Source: Lautropia sp.
GTDB taxonomy: Bacteria > Pseudomonadota > Gammaproteobacteria > Burkholderiales > Burkholderiaceae_E
DNA: 55,473 nucleotides
Direction: 5' to 3'
Assembly: GCA_030528325.1 (NCBI GenBank)
Contig: JAUMZD010000020.1
Span: 1 to 55,473 of the forward strand
Shown: piece after piece, positions 35,997-46,140 of the stretch
Numbering within the stretch: position 1 is the first letter of the stretch
Layout: the number at the start of each line of letters is the position of its first letter
Translations under genes and position numbers: made by a program
Notes under the pieces: model-generated
Told to the model about the DNA's origin: nothing
The model's database searches: none
The model's input: only the letters and a program-made list of their open reading frames with translations

Positions 35997-36899
35997 ATGA
36001 CCGGGCGTTCAGAAATTTCTGGTATTCATCAAAGCCTGGATGAGCCGTTGCAACGACAACTGGATGCCTGCCGGATCGTGCTGGTCGCCCCCAGTCTGGC
36101 AGCCAACATCGGTTCCACGGTCAGGGCCATGACGACGATGGGCCTTTGCGACCTGGTGGTGGTGTCGCCGAAAGATCCGGGCTTCCGGGTGCATCCGGAT
36201 GCACGGGCGCGGGCTGGCCGGGCTGAGGCCCGCCTGGACACGGTCCGCAGCGTCGATACGCTGTCCGAGGCGCTGGCAGACTGCCAGCTGGCGGTGGCCG
36301 TCAGCGCCGAGGGCCGTGAGTTCGGCCCGCCACCGGTCTTTCCGTCCCGGATGGCCGACCAGGTCATGGCAGGTCTTTCCACCGGGCAATACCGGCGAGT
36401 GGCCTTCGTGTTCGGTACCGAGCGGACCGGGCTGTCCACCGGGCAGATGGCGCAGTGCCAGCACTGGCTCGTGATCCCGGCCGATGCCGGCTACAACTCG
36501 CTGAACCTGTCCCAGGCCGTGCAGATCGTCGCCTTCTCGCTGCGCCAGTCCGTGTTGAACGCCGGCGGGAGGCAGGATGTGGCGCCACCCGGCGGGGCCG
36601 GCCTGGCCGATCTGGCGGCGCTGGAAGGGTTGTACCAGCATCTGGCCCGCAGCCTGATCGCGCTCGGCACACTCGACCCGGCGCGTCCACGCCGGCTGAT
36701 GCCCCGGTTGCGCCGGCTGCTCGGGCGGGCGGGGCTTGTACAGGATGAGGTCGATCTGCTTCGCGGCATCTGCCGCGACATCGAGCGGATGTCAGCCGGT
36801 GTGGCCCGGGACGATCAGGGCAGTCCGCTCTCGGCCAGCGACAGGATCTCGCCACGCACAGGATCCGTGGTCGACCAGTCCGGCAGAACCCAGCGGTGA
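35997..36899 (+). CDS. trmJ: tRNA (cytidine/uridine-2'-O) methyltransferase TrmJ
   Basis: 300 residues, SPOUT family. It methylates the 2'-O of nucleotide 32 in tRNA anticodon loops with AdoMet. Motifs: [20 protein letters not shown], the FGTERTGLS loop and [17 protein letters not shown] of the trefoil knot; a C-terminal helical extension follows. The last 85 bp overlap the 3' end of lpxH on the opposite strand. It is divergent from suhB, a typical betaproteobacterial arrangement. Confidence 0.94.
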   Translation: MTGRSEISGIHQSLDEPLQRQLDACRIVLVAPSLAANIGSTVRAMTTMGLCDLVVVSPKDPGFRVHPDARARAGRAEARLDTVRSVDTLSEALADCQLAVAVSAEGREFGPPPVFPSRMADQVMAGLSTGQYRRVAFVFGTERTGLSTGQMAQCQHWLVIPADAGYNSLNLSQAVQIVAFSLRQSVLNAGGRQDVAPPGGAGLADLAALEGLYQHLARSLIALGTLDPARPRRLMPRLRRLLGRAGLVQDEVDLLRGICRDIERMSAGVARDDQGSPLSASDRISPRTGSVVDQSGRTQR

Positions 36900-37606
36900 C
36901 GTTCGCCATCCGGGCCTGTCCAGTGGTGAAGGGCAGGGCGGTGGGTGTGGCCATGAATCATCCGGTGGCAGCCGTTTTCGGTCAGCATCCGGTCGACGGC
37001 CGTCATCGTCACGTCCGGGAGCTGATCGGCGCTCATCTGGGTATTCTGGCTCTGTTCCCTCAGTGCCTTCGCCATCGCGATCCGTTCGGCAATCGGCATC
37101 GCCAGCAGCGCTGCCTGCCAGGCGGGTTGCCGGCACCGGGCGCGCCATTGCTGGTAGGGCAGGTCGTCGGTACACAGCAGGTCGCCATGCGTCAGCACGA
37201 TCCGCTGGCCGGCGACCTCGATCACGCATGGATCCGGCAGCAGTACGGCTGCGCATCGCTGGCTGTAGGGCTGTGCGGGGTTGTCGGCCGCCAGCGGTGC
37301 GTCGATCAGGAAATCCCGGTTGCCGTGCATCAGGAAGCAGCGCCCGCCGGCCGCTGAAAAAGCCTTCAGGCGCTGGGCCAGCTGTTCGGCCACCGGGCTG
37401 GGCGTGTCGTCGCCGATCCAGTATTCGAACAGGTCGCCGAGCAGGAACAGGGCCGTTCGTCCGGCGACCAATGCCTGAAGGCGGCTGTCCAGGGCCTGAA
37501 GGAAGCGCCCGGCCAGCGCCGGGTTCCGGTCGTCCAGATGCATGTCCGACGCGAAGAGCACGTCGGACGCCCGCTCGAGACGGATCACGGGGCTGGGGGC
37601 GGTCAT
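36815..37606 (-). CDS. lpxH: UDP-2,3-diacylglucosamine diphosphatase LpxH
   Basis: 263 residues. It hydrolyses UDP-2,3-diacylglucosamine to lipid X, the fourth step of lipid A synthesis, at the inner-membrane face. The calcineurin-like metal motifs are all present: FASDMHLDD, LLGDLFEYWIGDD, LMHGNRDFL, VLTHGDLLCTDD and IHGHTHRPA. It follows ppiA by 13 nt. Its 3' end overlaps that of trmJ tail to tail. Confidence 0.95.
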   Translation of the reverse strand: MTAPSPVIRLERASDVLFASDMHLDDRNPALAGRFLQALDSRLQALVAGRTALFLLGDLFEYWIGDDTPSPVAEQLAQRLKAFSAAGGRCFLMHGNRDFLIDAPLAADNPAQPYSQRCAAVLLPDPCVIEVAGQRIVLTHGDLLCTDDLPYQQWRARCRQPAWQAALLAMPIAERIAMAKALREQSQNTQMSADQLPDVTMTAVDRMLTENGCHRMIHGHTHRPALHHWTGPDGERHRWVLPDWSTTDPVRGEILSLAESGLP

Positions 37607-37619
37607 GGTCTGGCGTCGC

Positions 37620-38222
37620 TCAGGGCTGGACGCGGGTGACCGACTCGATGATCACGGCTTCTTTCGGCACGTCGCCGTGCGGGCCGTGACGGCCGGTGGG
37701 TACCTTGGCGATCTTCTCGACCGTGTCCATGCCCTTGATGACCTTGCCGAAGACGGCATAACCGTGGCCATCGGGGCTCGGGTAGTTCAGGCTGTTGTTG
37801 TTGACCGTGTTGATGAAGAACTGGGCCGTGGCCGAATCGGGCACCATCGTGCGGGCCATCGCGATGTAGCCGACATCGTTCTTCAGGCCGTTGCGCGATT
37901 CCAGCGGGATCGGGTCACGGGTCTTCTTCTGCTGCATCGACGGGTCGAAGCCGCCGCCCTGGATCATGAAGTTGCCGATCACGCGATGGAAGATCGTGTT
38001 GGCGTAGAAGCTGTCATCGACGTACTTCAGGAAGTTCTCGACCGTCTTCGGGGCCTTTTCCGGGTACAGCTCGATCACCAGATCGCCCAGGGAGGTCTTC
38101 ATCAGCACCTGCGGCTGCTTGTCGGCTGCCTGGGCGCCATCGGCGGGCGCGGACATCAGGACGGCGCCGGTTAGCATGGCGGCCAGCGGCGACAACAGCG
38201 AGTGCGAGGAAAAACGGGACAT
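37620..38222 (-). CDS. ppiA: Periplasmic peptidyl-prolyl cis-trans isomerase (cyclophilin)
   Basis: 200 residues. A signal peptide (to AQAA) precedes a compact bacterial cyclophilin: FLKYVDDSFYANTIFHRVI, NFMIQGGGFDP, SATAQFFINTVNN and YAVFGKVIKGMDTVEKI. It speeds prolyl bond isomerisation during folding in the periplasm. ATG 38222 has AGGAG 8 nt upstream; the frame upstream to 38276 is not needed. First of ppiA-lpxH. Confidence 0.93.
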   Translation of the reverse strand: MSRFSSHSLLSPLAAMLTGAVLMSAPADGAQAADKQPQVLMKTSLGDLVIELYPEKAPKTVENFLKYVDDSFYANTIFHRVIGNFMIQGGGFDPSMQQKKTRDPIPLESRNGLKNDVGYIAMARTMVPDSATAQFFINTVNNNSLNYPSPDGHGYAVFGKVIKGMDTVEKIAKVPTGRHGPHGDVPKEAVIIESVTRVQP

Positions 38223-38353
38223 TGAAAGACTCCTGTCAGTAAAACCAAGGAAAGCGTGGGACATGCCTGCCGGCAAGGCACCCCGATGTGGGCGTGCCGG
38301 ATGGCGGGATTCAGGGAAAGGAACCGGGTCTGACCATCGTCATGTCCGGGGAA

Positions 38354-39082
38354 TCAGCGGTTTGCCCTGCCGCTGGCCGACGGCGCGGGCCGTTGCCCCA
38401 GGGCCGACTGGACACGCTCCAGCTTGCGCTTGAGCGTGCTCCGGTTCGGGCTGGCCGCCAGCGCCTGCTGCCAGTTCCGGATGGCCAGTTCGGCATACAG
38501 GTCACCCAGGTTCTCGTGGGCCACCGTGTAATCGGGAACGGCCCGGATCGAGGCTTCCAGCGCATCGCGCGCGTCTTCGAGCCGGCCCTGTGCGGCCCGG
38601 ATCACGGCCAGATTGTTGTACGGCTCGGGCAGCTCCGGGTATTCGTCGATCAGGGCCATGAACACGGCCTCTGCTTCGGGCAGGCGTTTCAGCTGGTTCA
38701 GCGCGACCCCCTTGATGAAGCGCAACCGCGCATCGTCCGGTGCGTGCTGCAGGCCCGCGTTCGCGATGGCCAGGGCCTGCGCCGGGTGGTGGCGCATCAG
38801 CGCGCTCTGTGCCATCCGGCGTCGCTGCGCGAGCTGGGCGACTTCATCCTGATTGCCGCGGCCGGAGGCGGGCAGCGCCGCACGCCAGGCGGCGTCCTCG
38901 GCCGTGTCGGCCTGCGGCGCGGCCTGCCCGGCGGTAGCCGTGGCGGCCTGTGCTGCCTGTGCCGCTGCACGGGCAGCGTCGTCCGGCCCGTCGGTCCGGG
39001 CAAGCGCAGCCCCGGCTGTCAGGCACAGCGTGGTCAACAGGGTTCGCACCACGGCGGGTTGGGTCAAAAGAAGAAAAGACAT
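38354..39082 (-). CDS. Tetratricopeptide-repeat protein with signal peptide
   Basis: 242 residues. Signal peptide [20 protein letters not shown] then an Ala/Gln-rich linker (about 30-70) and three TPR-like units from about 100 to 220 ([55 protein letters not shown]). Probably a periplasmic scaffold of unknown partners; the gene is often next to ppiA and cysS in Burkholderiales. The open frame extends to 39256 only because it reads through the shortened palindromic element, so ATG 39082 is preferred. The gap to ppiA (131 bp) has no gene. Confidence 0.82.
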   Translation of the reverse strand: MSFLLLTQPAVVRTLLTTLCLTAGAALARTDGPDDAARAAAQAAQAATATAGQAAPQADTAEDAAWRAALPASGRGNQDEVAQLAQRRRMAQSALMRHHPAQALAIANAGLQHAPDDARLRFIKGVALNQLKRLPEAEAVFMALIDEYPELPEPYNNLAVIRAAQGRLEDARDALEASIRAVPDYTVAHENLGDLYAELAIRNWQQALAASPNRSTLKRKLERVQSALGQRPAPSASGRANR

Positions 39083-39098
39083 GGGGCACGCGTGCGCC

Positions 39099-39152
39099 AG
39101 GAGCCTGGGCGGCCGGTTTGCAGCCCGCGATTTTCCTGCCGCCCAAGCTCCT
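39099..39152. repeat. Shortened palindromic element (54 bp)
   Basis: AGGAGCCTGGGCGG at the left end and CCGCCCAAGCTCCT at the right, with only the GGTTTGCAGCCCGCGATTTT part between. Flanks CC and GG extend the palindrome. It lies in the divergent region between the TPR gene and cysS. Confidence 0.88.
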
Positions 39153-39254
39153 GGCGGGCACGGTAAACTTTCCGCTGAAAAGCGGCATTCTAGCCGCCCA
39201 CCATCGTTTCGATGTCCTTTCCCGTCGATTTTCTGCAGAAACCCGCCACAACCC

Positions 39255-40685
<1,431 letters not shown>

Positions 40686-40882
40686 GACCGGTTTTCGCGG
40701 TACCCGCACGTCAGGTTCTTTCCACAGCGCGCCGGAAAGTGCCCTTCTGCGGTACATTTCCAAGGCTTTTCCTTTCAATTGCGTGAGGGCAAGGCTCTCA
40801 CGGGCTGCTGGCAGCGCCATTTGCCGGCCGCTTCCTTCTGGCCCGGCGCGTCGGGTGCGCGCTGGTGTATGGTGTCAAGCTG

Positions 40883-41848
40883 ATGAAAACAACCTATCTG
40901 GATTTCGAGCAACCGGTTGCAGAACTGGAAAACAAGATCGAACAGCTGCGTTTCATGCAGGGCGAATCCGTGGTTGACATCGCCGAGGAAATAGATCGGC
41001 TGCGCAGCAAGTGCGACTCTCGTCTGAAGGACATCTACGACAAGCTGACGCCCTGGCAGATGGCGATGGTGGCCCGCCATCCCCAGCGCCCCTACACGCT
41101 GGACTATATCGCGGCCATGATGACCGATTTCCACGAGTTGCATGGCGACCGGGCCTTTGCCGATGATCCGGCCATCGTCGGTGGTCTGGCCCGCTTCAAC
41201 GGCCAGAGCGTGATGGTGATCGGCCACCAGAAGGGGCGCGACGCCAAGGAGAGGACCTACCGGAATTTCGGCATGCCCCGACCCGAGGGCTATCGCAAGG
41301 CCTTGCGCCTGATGAAACTGGCCGAAAAATTTGGCATGCCGATCATCACCCTCATCGACACCCCGGGCGCCTTCCCCGGCATGGGCGCTGAAGAGCGAGG
41401 CCAGTCCGAAGCCATCGGCCGAAACCTGTATGAAATGGCCCGCCTCGAAGTACCCATCATCAGCGTGGTGATCGGTGAGGGGGGCTCGGGGGGCGCACTG
41501 GCGCTGGGTGTGTCCGACGTGCTGATGATGCTCCAGTACAGCATCTACTCCGTCATCTCGCCTGAAGGTTGTGCCGCCATCCTCTGGAAGAGTGCCGACA
41601 AGGCGCCCGAGGCGGCCGACATCATGGGCATCACGGCCCCGCGCCTGAAGGCGTTGGGCCTGATCGACGACATCGTCGAGGAACCGGTGGGCGGCGCGCA
41701 CCGCGATATCGACACTCTCGTCGAGCGTCTGAAGCCGATGCTGACCGAGGCGCTGCGCCAGACCTCGGGCATGCGCCCGGCCGATCTCGTTCGCCAGCGC
41801 CAGACCCGTCTGGCCTCCTATGGCAAGTTCAAGGACGCGGCTGCCTGA
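40883..41848 (+). CDS. accA: Acetyl-CoA carboxylase carboxyltransferase subunit alpha
   Basis: 321 residues (E. coli 319). With AccD it transfers the carboxyl group from biotin to acetyl-CoA, giving malonyl-CoA for fatty acid synthesis. Characteristic strings are [19 protein letters not shown], the oxyanion/CoA region [19 protein letters not shown] and [15 protein letters not shown] 40883 is preferred to GTG 40865. The 197 bp before it contain a GTGAG/CTCAC stem but no gene. tilS follows after 24 nt. Confidence 0.96.
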   Translation: MKTTYLDFEQPVAELENKIEQLRFMQGESVVDIAEEIDRLRSKCDSRLKDIYDKLTPWQMAMVARHPQRPYTLDYIAAMMTDFHELHGDRAFADDPAIVGGLARFNGQSVMVIGHQKGRDAKERTYRNFGMPRPEGYRKALRLMKLAEKFGMPIITLIDTPGAFPGMGAEERGQSEAIGRNLYEMARLEVPIISVVIGEGGSGGALALGVSDVLMMLQYSIYSVISPEGCAAILWKSADKAPEAADIMGITAPRLKALGLIDDIVEEPVGGAHRDIDTLVERLKPMLTEALRQTSGMRPADLVRQRQTRLASYGKFKDAAA

Positions 41849-41872
41849 CATCGATGTCCGTGGCTCCTCGTC

Positions 41873-43375
41873 ATGCCGATCGATGCGCTGACCCGAAGCC
41901 TGGCGAGAGCCGGGCTCTCGCCGGCTGAGCCGCTGCTGATCGCCTGCTCCGGTGGTCGTGATTCCCAGGTGCTGATGCACGCCGCGGCCGCCTTGCATCG
42001 GGCCAGGCCGGTCACCGTGGCCCATGTCCATCATGGTCTGCAGCAGGCTGCCGATGACTGGCTGGATTTCTGTGCCGCCGAGGCCATGCGGCTCGGCCTG
42101 CCTTTTCTCCATCGTCGTCTGTCGCCGCCCCTGCTGCCGGGTCGCCCGCATCCGGGTGGGCTGGAGGCCTGGGCCCGTGAATGGCGCTATCGGGCACTGG
42201 CCGAGATGGCGACCGAGGCCGGCGCCACGGTGGTGCTGACGGCACACCACGCACATGACCAGCTGGAAACCGTGGAAATCCGCCGACGGCGGGGCACCGG
42301 GATTCTGGGGCTGGCCGGCATGAGGGCGATCTCGCCCTTGCCCCATGCACCGGCCGGCATGAGGCTGCTGCGGCCCTTTCTCGAGTTGCCCCGGGAGGTG
42401 CTGGAACAGTGGGCCAGGAGCAGGCGGATCGGCTGGGTCGATGATCCTTCCAATGCCGATGCCCGATTCACCCGCAACCGGGTTCGCCATCATCTCGTCA
42501 CGCAGCTGTCCACCGGCCAGCAGTCGATGCCGGCCGAGCTGCAGGCGATCGGCCTGTTCCAGCAGGCCGCCGACCGGATCCAGCGTCAGGCTGCCGACGA
42601 CGTGACCGCCTGCAGCCTGCAGATCGCCGCCCCGGTGTCGGGGCAGACGGCGGGTAGCCCGGCCACCGCCCTGTCGGCATCCGGGTTGCCGGTTCTGTCG
42701 CGTGCAGCACTTCGGCGCCTGGACGCCGCGCGACGTGCCGAGGCGCTGCGATACTGGCTGGGGCTCGCGGGCTGCCGGATGCCTTCGCGGCTCAAGCTGA
42801 TCGAGCTGGAACGTCAGTTCGTCCTGGCAGACGCCGCGCAGGCCATCCTGCGACATGATGGCATCGGCTTTCTGCGCTACCGTGACCGGATCGGGTTGAT
42901 GCCCAGGGTGGCGGTGATCCAGCCGTTGCTGTTGCGCTGGCAGGGCGAGGGCTGTATCGAGCTGCCGTCCGGTCGCCTGCAGGTGGACACCGCCGACGGT
43001 GACGAGCCCGGTGCCCTCGAGGCCGCGTGGCTGAGGGAACAGGCGCTGCTGATCGACCAGGGCAGGGGCAGGGACCGGTGGCGTCCCCGGCCGGCGGCGC
43101 CCAGCCGAAGCTGGAAGAACCTGATGCAGGAAAGAGGGGTACCGCCCTGCCTGCGAGCCTCGTTGCCGGTTCTGCGGCTGGGCGGGCAGCTGCTGTTCGC
43201 GGCGCCTTTCGGTACTTCGGCGCCTGATCGCGCGGTGCCGCCCGTGGCGGCGGCTGAGGCATCGGGGGCGGCGGTCGAGCAATCGGCACCGGCGTTGCGC
43301 TTCACGCCCGGGGCTTCGACGGGCTTCGTCCGCCTGTGCTGGGTGCCTTCGGAGGAAATTCAGCCGTGGGTGTAA
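41873..43375 (+). CDS. tilS: tRNA(Ile)-lysidine synthetase
   Basis: 500 residues. It changes C34 of tRNA-Ile(CAU) to lysidine so that AUA is read as isoleucine. The ATP-pyrophosphatase loop is SGGRDS, followed by VAHVHHGLQ, HHAHDQLETVEIRRRRG and the GLAGM loop, then IGWVDDPSNADARFTRNRVRH. The second position of the usual HHADDQ motif is His here, a small oddity. The C-terminal domain is longer than in E. coli (432 residues). A candidate lysC promoter lies just after the stop. Confidence 0.93.
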   Translation: MPIDALTRSLARAGLSPAEPLLIACSGGRDSQVLMHAAAALHRARPVTVAHVHHGLQQAADDWLDFCAAEAMRLGLPFLHRRLSPPLLPGRPHPGGLEAWAREWRYRALAEMATEAGATVVLTAHHAHDQLETVEIRRRRGTGILGLAGMRAISPLPHAPAGMRLLRPFLELPREVLEQWARSRRIGWVDDPSNADARFTRNRVRHHLVTQLSTGQQSMPAELQAIGLFQQAADRIQRQAADDVTACSLQIAAPVSGQTAGSPATALSASGLPVLSRAALRRLDAARRAEALRYWLGLAGCRMPSRLKLIELERQFVLADAAQAILRHDGIGFLRYRDRIGLMPRVAVIQPLLLRWQGEGCIELPSGRLQVDTADGDEPGALEAAWLREQALLIDQGRGRDRWRPRPAAPSRSWKNLMQERGVPPCLRASLPVLRLGGQLLFAAPFGTSAPDRAVPPVAAAEASGAAVEQSAPALRFTPGASTGFVRLCWVPSEEIQPWV

Positions 43376-43384
43376 GCGAATCTA

Positions 43385-43390
43385 TATAAT
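43385..43390 (+). promoter_or_regulatory. Candidate -10 box upstream of lysC
   Basis: TATAAT within TATATAAT, 28 nt before the lysC start codon, in the 42-bp gap after tilS. No good -35 box is seen at 16-18 nt upstream. It suggests lysC can be transcribed on its own. Confidence 0.5.
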
Positions 43391-43417
43391 CCTGTCGCTG
43401 AAGAAAAGGATCTATCA

Positions 43418-44701
43418 ATGGCTCTCATCGTTCACAAATACGGCGGCACCTCGATGGGGTCGGTCGAACGCATCCAGAATGTGGCCAAGCGCGTTGCCAA
43501 GTGGCATCGTGCCGGTCATCAGATGGTGGTCGTTCCATCGGCCATGGCGGGCGAAACCAACCGCCTCATCGATCTCGCCAAAGCCATCCAGCCGGAACCG
43601 GACGGTCGGGAGCTCGACATGCTGGCTTCCACCGGTGAGCAGGCTTCGGTCGCACTGCTGGCCATGGCCCTCAAGGTGGAAGGCGTCGACGCGATCAGCT
43701 TCACCGGCTGGCAGGTGCCGATCGTCACCGATTCGGCCTACACCAAGGCGCGCATCAAATCCATCGACGACCAGCGTGTCCGCGAAGAACTTGCACAGGG
43801 CAAGGTCGTCATCATCACGGGCTTCCAGGGCATCGATGAAGCGGGTCACATCACCACGCTGGGCCGTGGCGGCTCCGACACCTCGGCCGTGGCGGTCTGT
43901 GCCGCGCTGAAGGGCGACGAGTGCCTGATCTACACCGACGTCGATGGCGTGTACACCACCGACCCGCGCATCGTGCCCGAAGCGCGACGGCTTTCGCGCG
44001 TCACGGTCGAGGAAATGCTGGAAATGGCCAGCCTCGGCAGCAAGGTGCTCCAGACGCGCTCGGTCGAGTTCGCCGGCAAGTACCACGTCAAGACCCGGGT
44101 GTTGTCCAGCCTGACGCCGCCCGAGATGCCGGTCGAAGACGAGATGAATTCGGGCACCCTGATCACCTTTGAAGAAGAGTTGGATAACGCCATGGAGCAA
44201 GCCGTCGTTTCTGGAATTGCCTTTCAACGTGATGAGGCACGTGTGACGCTGACCAAGGTGCCGGATGTGCCGGGCATCGCGTCGCGCATTCTCGGCCCCG
44301 TGGCCCGTGCCAACATCGACGTGGACATGATCGTCCAGAACCAGAGTGTCGAGGGCTTCACCGATTTCTCCTTCACCGTGGCACAGAACGACTTCCAGCG
44401 CGTGATGAAGGTGCTGGAGGAGCAGGTGGTTCGTGAGATGGGTGGTGGCGAGCTGGTAGGCGATCCGCGCATCGCCAAGGTCTCGATCGTGGGCCTGGGC
44501 ATGAAGAGCCACGCCGGCATCGCAGCCCGCATGTTCGAGACGCTGGCCAAGGAAGGCATCAACATCCGCATGATCTCCACCAGTGAGATCAAGACCTCGG
44601 TCATCATCGAGGACAAGTACCTCGAACTGGCCGTGCGTGCGCTGCACAAGGCCTTCGAGCTGGATTCCGAGCCGGTCGAACTGTCGAAGGACACCGTCTG
44701 A
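43418..44701 (+). CDS. lysC: Aspartate kinase
   Basis: 427 residues. It phosphorylates aspartate as first step to lysine, threonine, methionine and diaminopimelate. The kinase start HKYGGTSMGSVERI, TLGRGGSDTSAVAVCAAL and the aspartate-binding region are typical. Two ACT domains follow (VPDVPGIASRILGPVARANI; IVGLGMKSHAGIAARMFETL), giving feedback control by end products. AAGGA is 8 nt upstream. Its product also leads to aspartate semialdehyde, the substrate used by the carboxynorspermidine pathway at 17951-20411. Confidence 0.96.
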   Translation: MALIVHKYGGTSMGSVERIQNVAKRVAKWHRAGHQMVVVPSAMAGETNRLIDLAKAIQPEPDGRELDMLASTGEQASVALLAMALKVEGVDAISFTGWQVPIVTDSAYTKARIKSIDDQRVREELAQGKVVIITGFQGIDEAGHITTLGRGGSDTSAVAVCAALKGDECLIYTDVDGVYTTDPRIVPEARRLSRVTVEEMLEMASLGSKVLQTRSVEFAGKYHVKTRVLSSLTPPEMPVEDEMNSGTLITFEEELDNAMEQAVVSGIAFQRDEARVTLTKVPDVPGIASRILGPVARANIDVDMIVQNQSVEGFTDFSFTVAQNDFQRVMKVLEEQVVREMGGGELVGDPRIAKVSIVGLGMKSHAGIAARMFETLAKEGINIRMISTSEIKTSVIIEDKYLELAVRALHKAFELDSEPVELSKDTV

Positions 44702-44705
44702 GTCT

Positions 44706-44870
44706 AGGAGCTTGGGCGGCAGGAAAGTCGCGGGCTGCAAACCGGCCGCGCCGGCCCATTTTGCACCCGCTTCTTGCCCCATAGCACCCGCTATGGGGCG
44801 GCGAATCGGGCACAAACTGTGCTCGGCGGGGCCGATTTTCGCCTTCGCGATTCCTACCGCCCAAGCTCCT
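44706..44870 (+). repeat. 165-bp palindromic element, copy 2
   Basis: Starts 5 nt after the lysC stop. With the flanking CT and AG the ends give a perfect 16-bp inverted repeat, CTAGGAGCTTGGGCGG at 44704 and its complement ending at 44872. The centre (44777-44798) is CCCCATAGC, loop ACCC, GCTATGGGG. Nearly the whole sequence can pair with itself. The following 44871-44977 begins AGGAGCGGCTGGCGG and ends CCGCCCAAGTGCCTGG and may be a decayed second copy. Confidence 0.92.
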
Positions 44871-45024
44871 AGGAGCGGCTGGCGGTGATGGTCGGTAGCC
44901 GGCAAGCGCCCCCGTCGCATCCGGGCGACAGGCGCCTGAAACCGTTCGGTGTCCGTCGTCCACCGCCCAAGTGCCTGGATGGTGCGTGCCGGACACGGTT
45001 GGAGCCTTCCGGCCCGGCAACCGA

Positions 45025-45141
45025 CCGACAGCCAGACTGAAAACGGGTACAATGCGCGCTGTGCCGGTCAACAGGCAGTCTGTTGGGAACACCAGGAAGT
45101 TTTTCACTTCCTTACCCAAAGCGCTGAATGGCTGGTATACT
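45025..45141 (+). promoter_or_regulatory. Candidate promoters of tRNA-Ser
   Basis: Two promoter-like sites. CCGACA (45025-45030), 17 nt, TACAAT (45048-45053), followed by a GC-rich discriminator usual for stable RNA genes. Second, TATACT (45136-45141), 14 nt before the tRNA, with only a weak TTACCC 18 nt upstream. A GGAAGT/ACTTCC stem lies between them. Confidence 0.5.
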
Positions 45142-45154
45142 CTGCAGCTTTCCC

Positions 45155-45247
45155 GGAGACGTGACCGAGAGGCCGAAGGTGCTCCCCTGCTAAGGGAGTG
45201 TTTGCTCAAAAAGCGAACCGTGGGTTCGAATCCCACCGTCTCCGCCA
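45155..45247 (+). tRNA. tRNA-Ser (GCU anticodon)
   Basis: 93 nt including the encoded CCA. Acceptor arm GGAGACG (45155-45161) pairs with CGTCTCC (45237-45243), discriminator G. The anticodon loop CTGCTAA gives GCT, reading AGC/AGU. A long variable arm and the TpsiC loop GGTTCGAATCC are present, as expected for a class II serine tRNA. Confidence 0.97.
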
Positions 45248-45256
45248 GATACGAAG

Positions 45257-45283
45257 AAACCCAGCCTTGGCTGGGTTTTTTTT
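45257..45283 (+). terminator. Intrinsic terminator of tRNA-Ser
   Basis: AAACCCAGCC (45257-45266), 2-nt loop, GGCTGGGTTT (45269-45278) and an eight-T run to 45283, 10 nt after the tRNA. Confidence 0.95.
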
Positions 45284-45315
45284 CGAGTTGGGTTGAGGAA
45301 ACATCGGATCAAGCC

Positions 45316-46119
45316 ATGACCGTCACCCTGGAAGCCCTCACGGCCCATATCCGTGCCGAGCTGCACAACAACCCCACGCCGGCGCAGCTGGCGGCGCATT
45401 TCGGCCTCAGCCGTTTTGCGCTCAGCCGCTGGTTTCGGCAGTGCACCGGGCTGTCGCTGCGCGATTACATTGCAGCGCTGAAGATCGAACAGGGCATCGG
45501 CCCGCTGGTGGCGGGTGAGCCCATCATCAGCTCCCAGCTCGAAGCCGGGCATGCCAGTGCCGCCACCTTCAGCCATCGCTTCCGGCAGCATACCGGCCAG
45601 ACGCCGCGTGACTACCGTGCGCAGGCCGGCCGGCTTGGCCAGACGATGAGCGAGCAGCTGGCCGATGCGCACGCGCGTGTGCTGATGCATCACAGCTTCG
45701 ATCCGCAGCGGCACCCGCAGCCGCATGCGTTGACGGTGCGTGTCGAGGGGGGCAGCAACCTGCGTCATGTCGTCTTTGCCGGCCTGTTTCCCGAGCCGAT
45801 CCCGCGTGGCGTGCCGCTCGTGGGCGCGGCGATGTTCGGCCAGCGCGCTTTCGTCATCGACGCCGTGCCGGATGGCGAATACCACCTGCTGGGCTGTGAA
45901 ATCGCCCCCAGCCGCAACCCGCTGCATTACTTCCGGCTCGATCACTGCCCGCGCGGGATGCATGCCGAGCCGATCCGTTTTCCGCTGCAGGCGCCGCTGA
46001 GCGTGGATCTGTGCCTGCGCCCCTTGCAACCCAGCGATCCACCCATCACCGTCAATCTGCCCCGGCTGCTGTTCGAATATCTGCGCAGGCGACGTGGCAC
46101 TGCGTTGCCGACGCCTTGA
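45316..46119 (+). CDS. AraC-family regulator with N-terminal DNA-binding domain
   Basis: 267 residues. The two helix-turn-helix motifs are at the N-terminus (TPAQLAAHFGLSRFALSRWF and, about residues 75-100, ATFSHRFRQHTGQTPRDYR), the reverse of the usual order with the sensor first. The C-terminal 150 residues (from about LTVRVEGGSNLRHVVFAGLF) form an unidentified domain, perhaps a GyrI-like or other small-molecule-binding fold, with conserved-looking AAMFGQRAFVIDAVPDGEYH. The target genes are unknown; the next gene (glyoxalase-fold) is a candidate. ATG 45316 is right after the tRNA terminator. Confidence 0.8.
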   Translation: MTVTLEALTAHIRAELHNNPTPAQLAAHFGLSRFALSRWFRQCTGLSLRDYIAALKIEQGIGPLVAGEPIISSQLEAGHASAATFSHRFRQHTGQTPRDYRAQAGRLGQTMSEQLADAHARVLMHHSFDPQRHPQPHALTVRVEGGSNLRHVVFAGLFPEPIPRGVPLVGAAMFGQRAFVIDAVPDGEYHLLGCEIAPSRNPLHYFRLDHCPRGMHAEPIRFPLQAPLSVDLCLRPLQPSDPPITVNLPRLLFEYLRRRRGTALPTP

Positions 46120-46140
46120 GCGTGTCATGCACTGATTCGT

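Noticed and set aside
40775..43282. 835-codon open frame antisense to accA and tilS
   Set aside because: It covers two well-identified genes on the other strand, shows no recognisable motifs and has a His/Gln/Arg-rich composition typical of shadows.
44706..44870. 165-bp element as a classical MITE or insertion sequence remnant
   Set aside because: Ends are inverted repeats, but I find no target-site duplication and no transposase; kept as a palindromic element of unknown origin.
43415..45052. 545-codon open frame antisense to lysC
   Set aside because: Shadow; its 5' part runs through palindromic copy 2.
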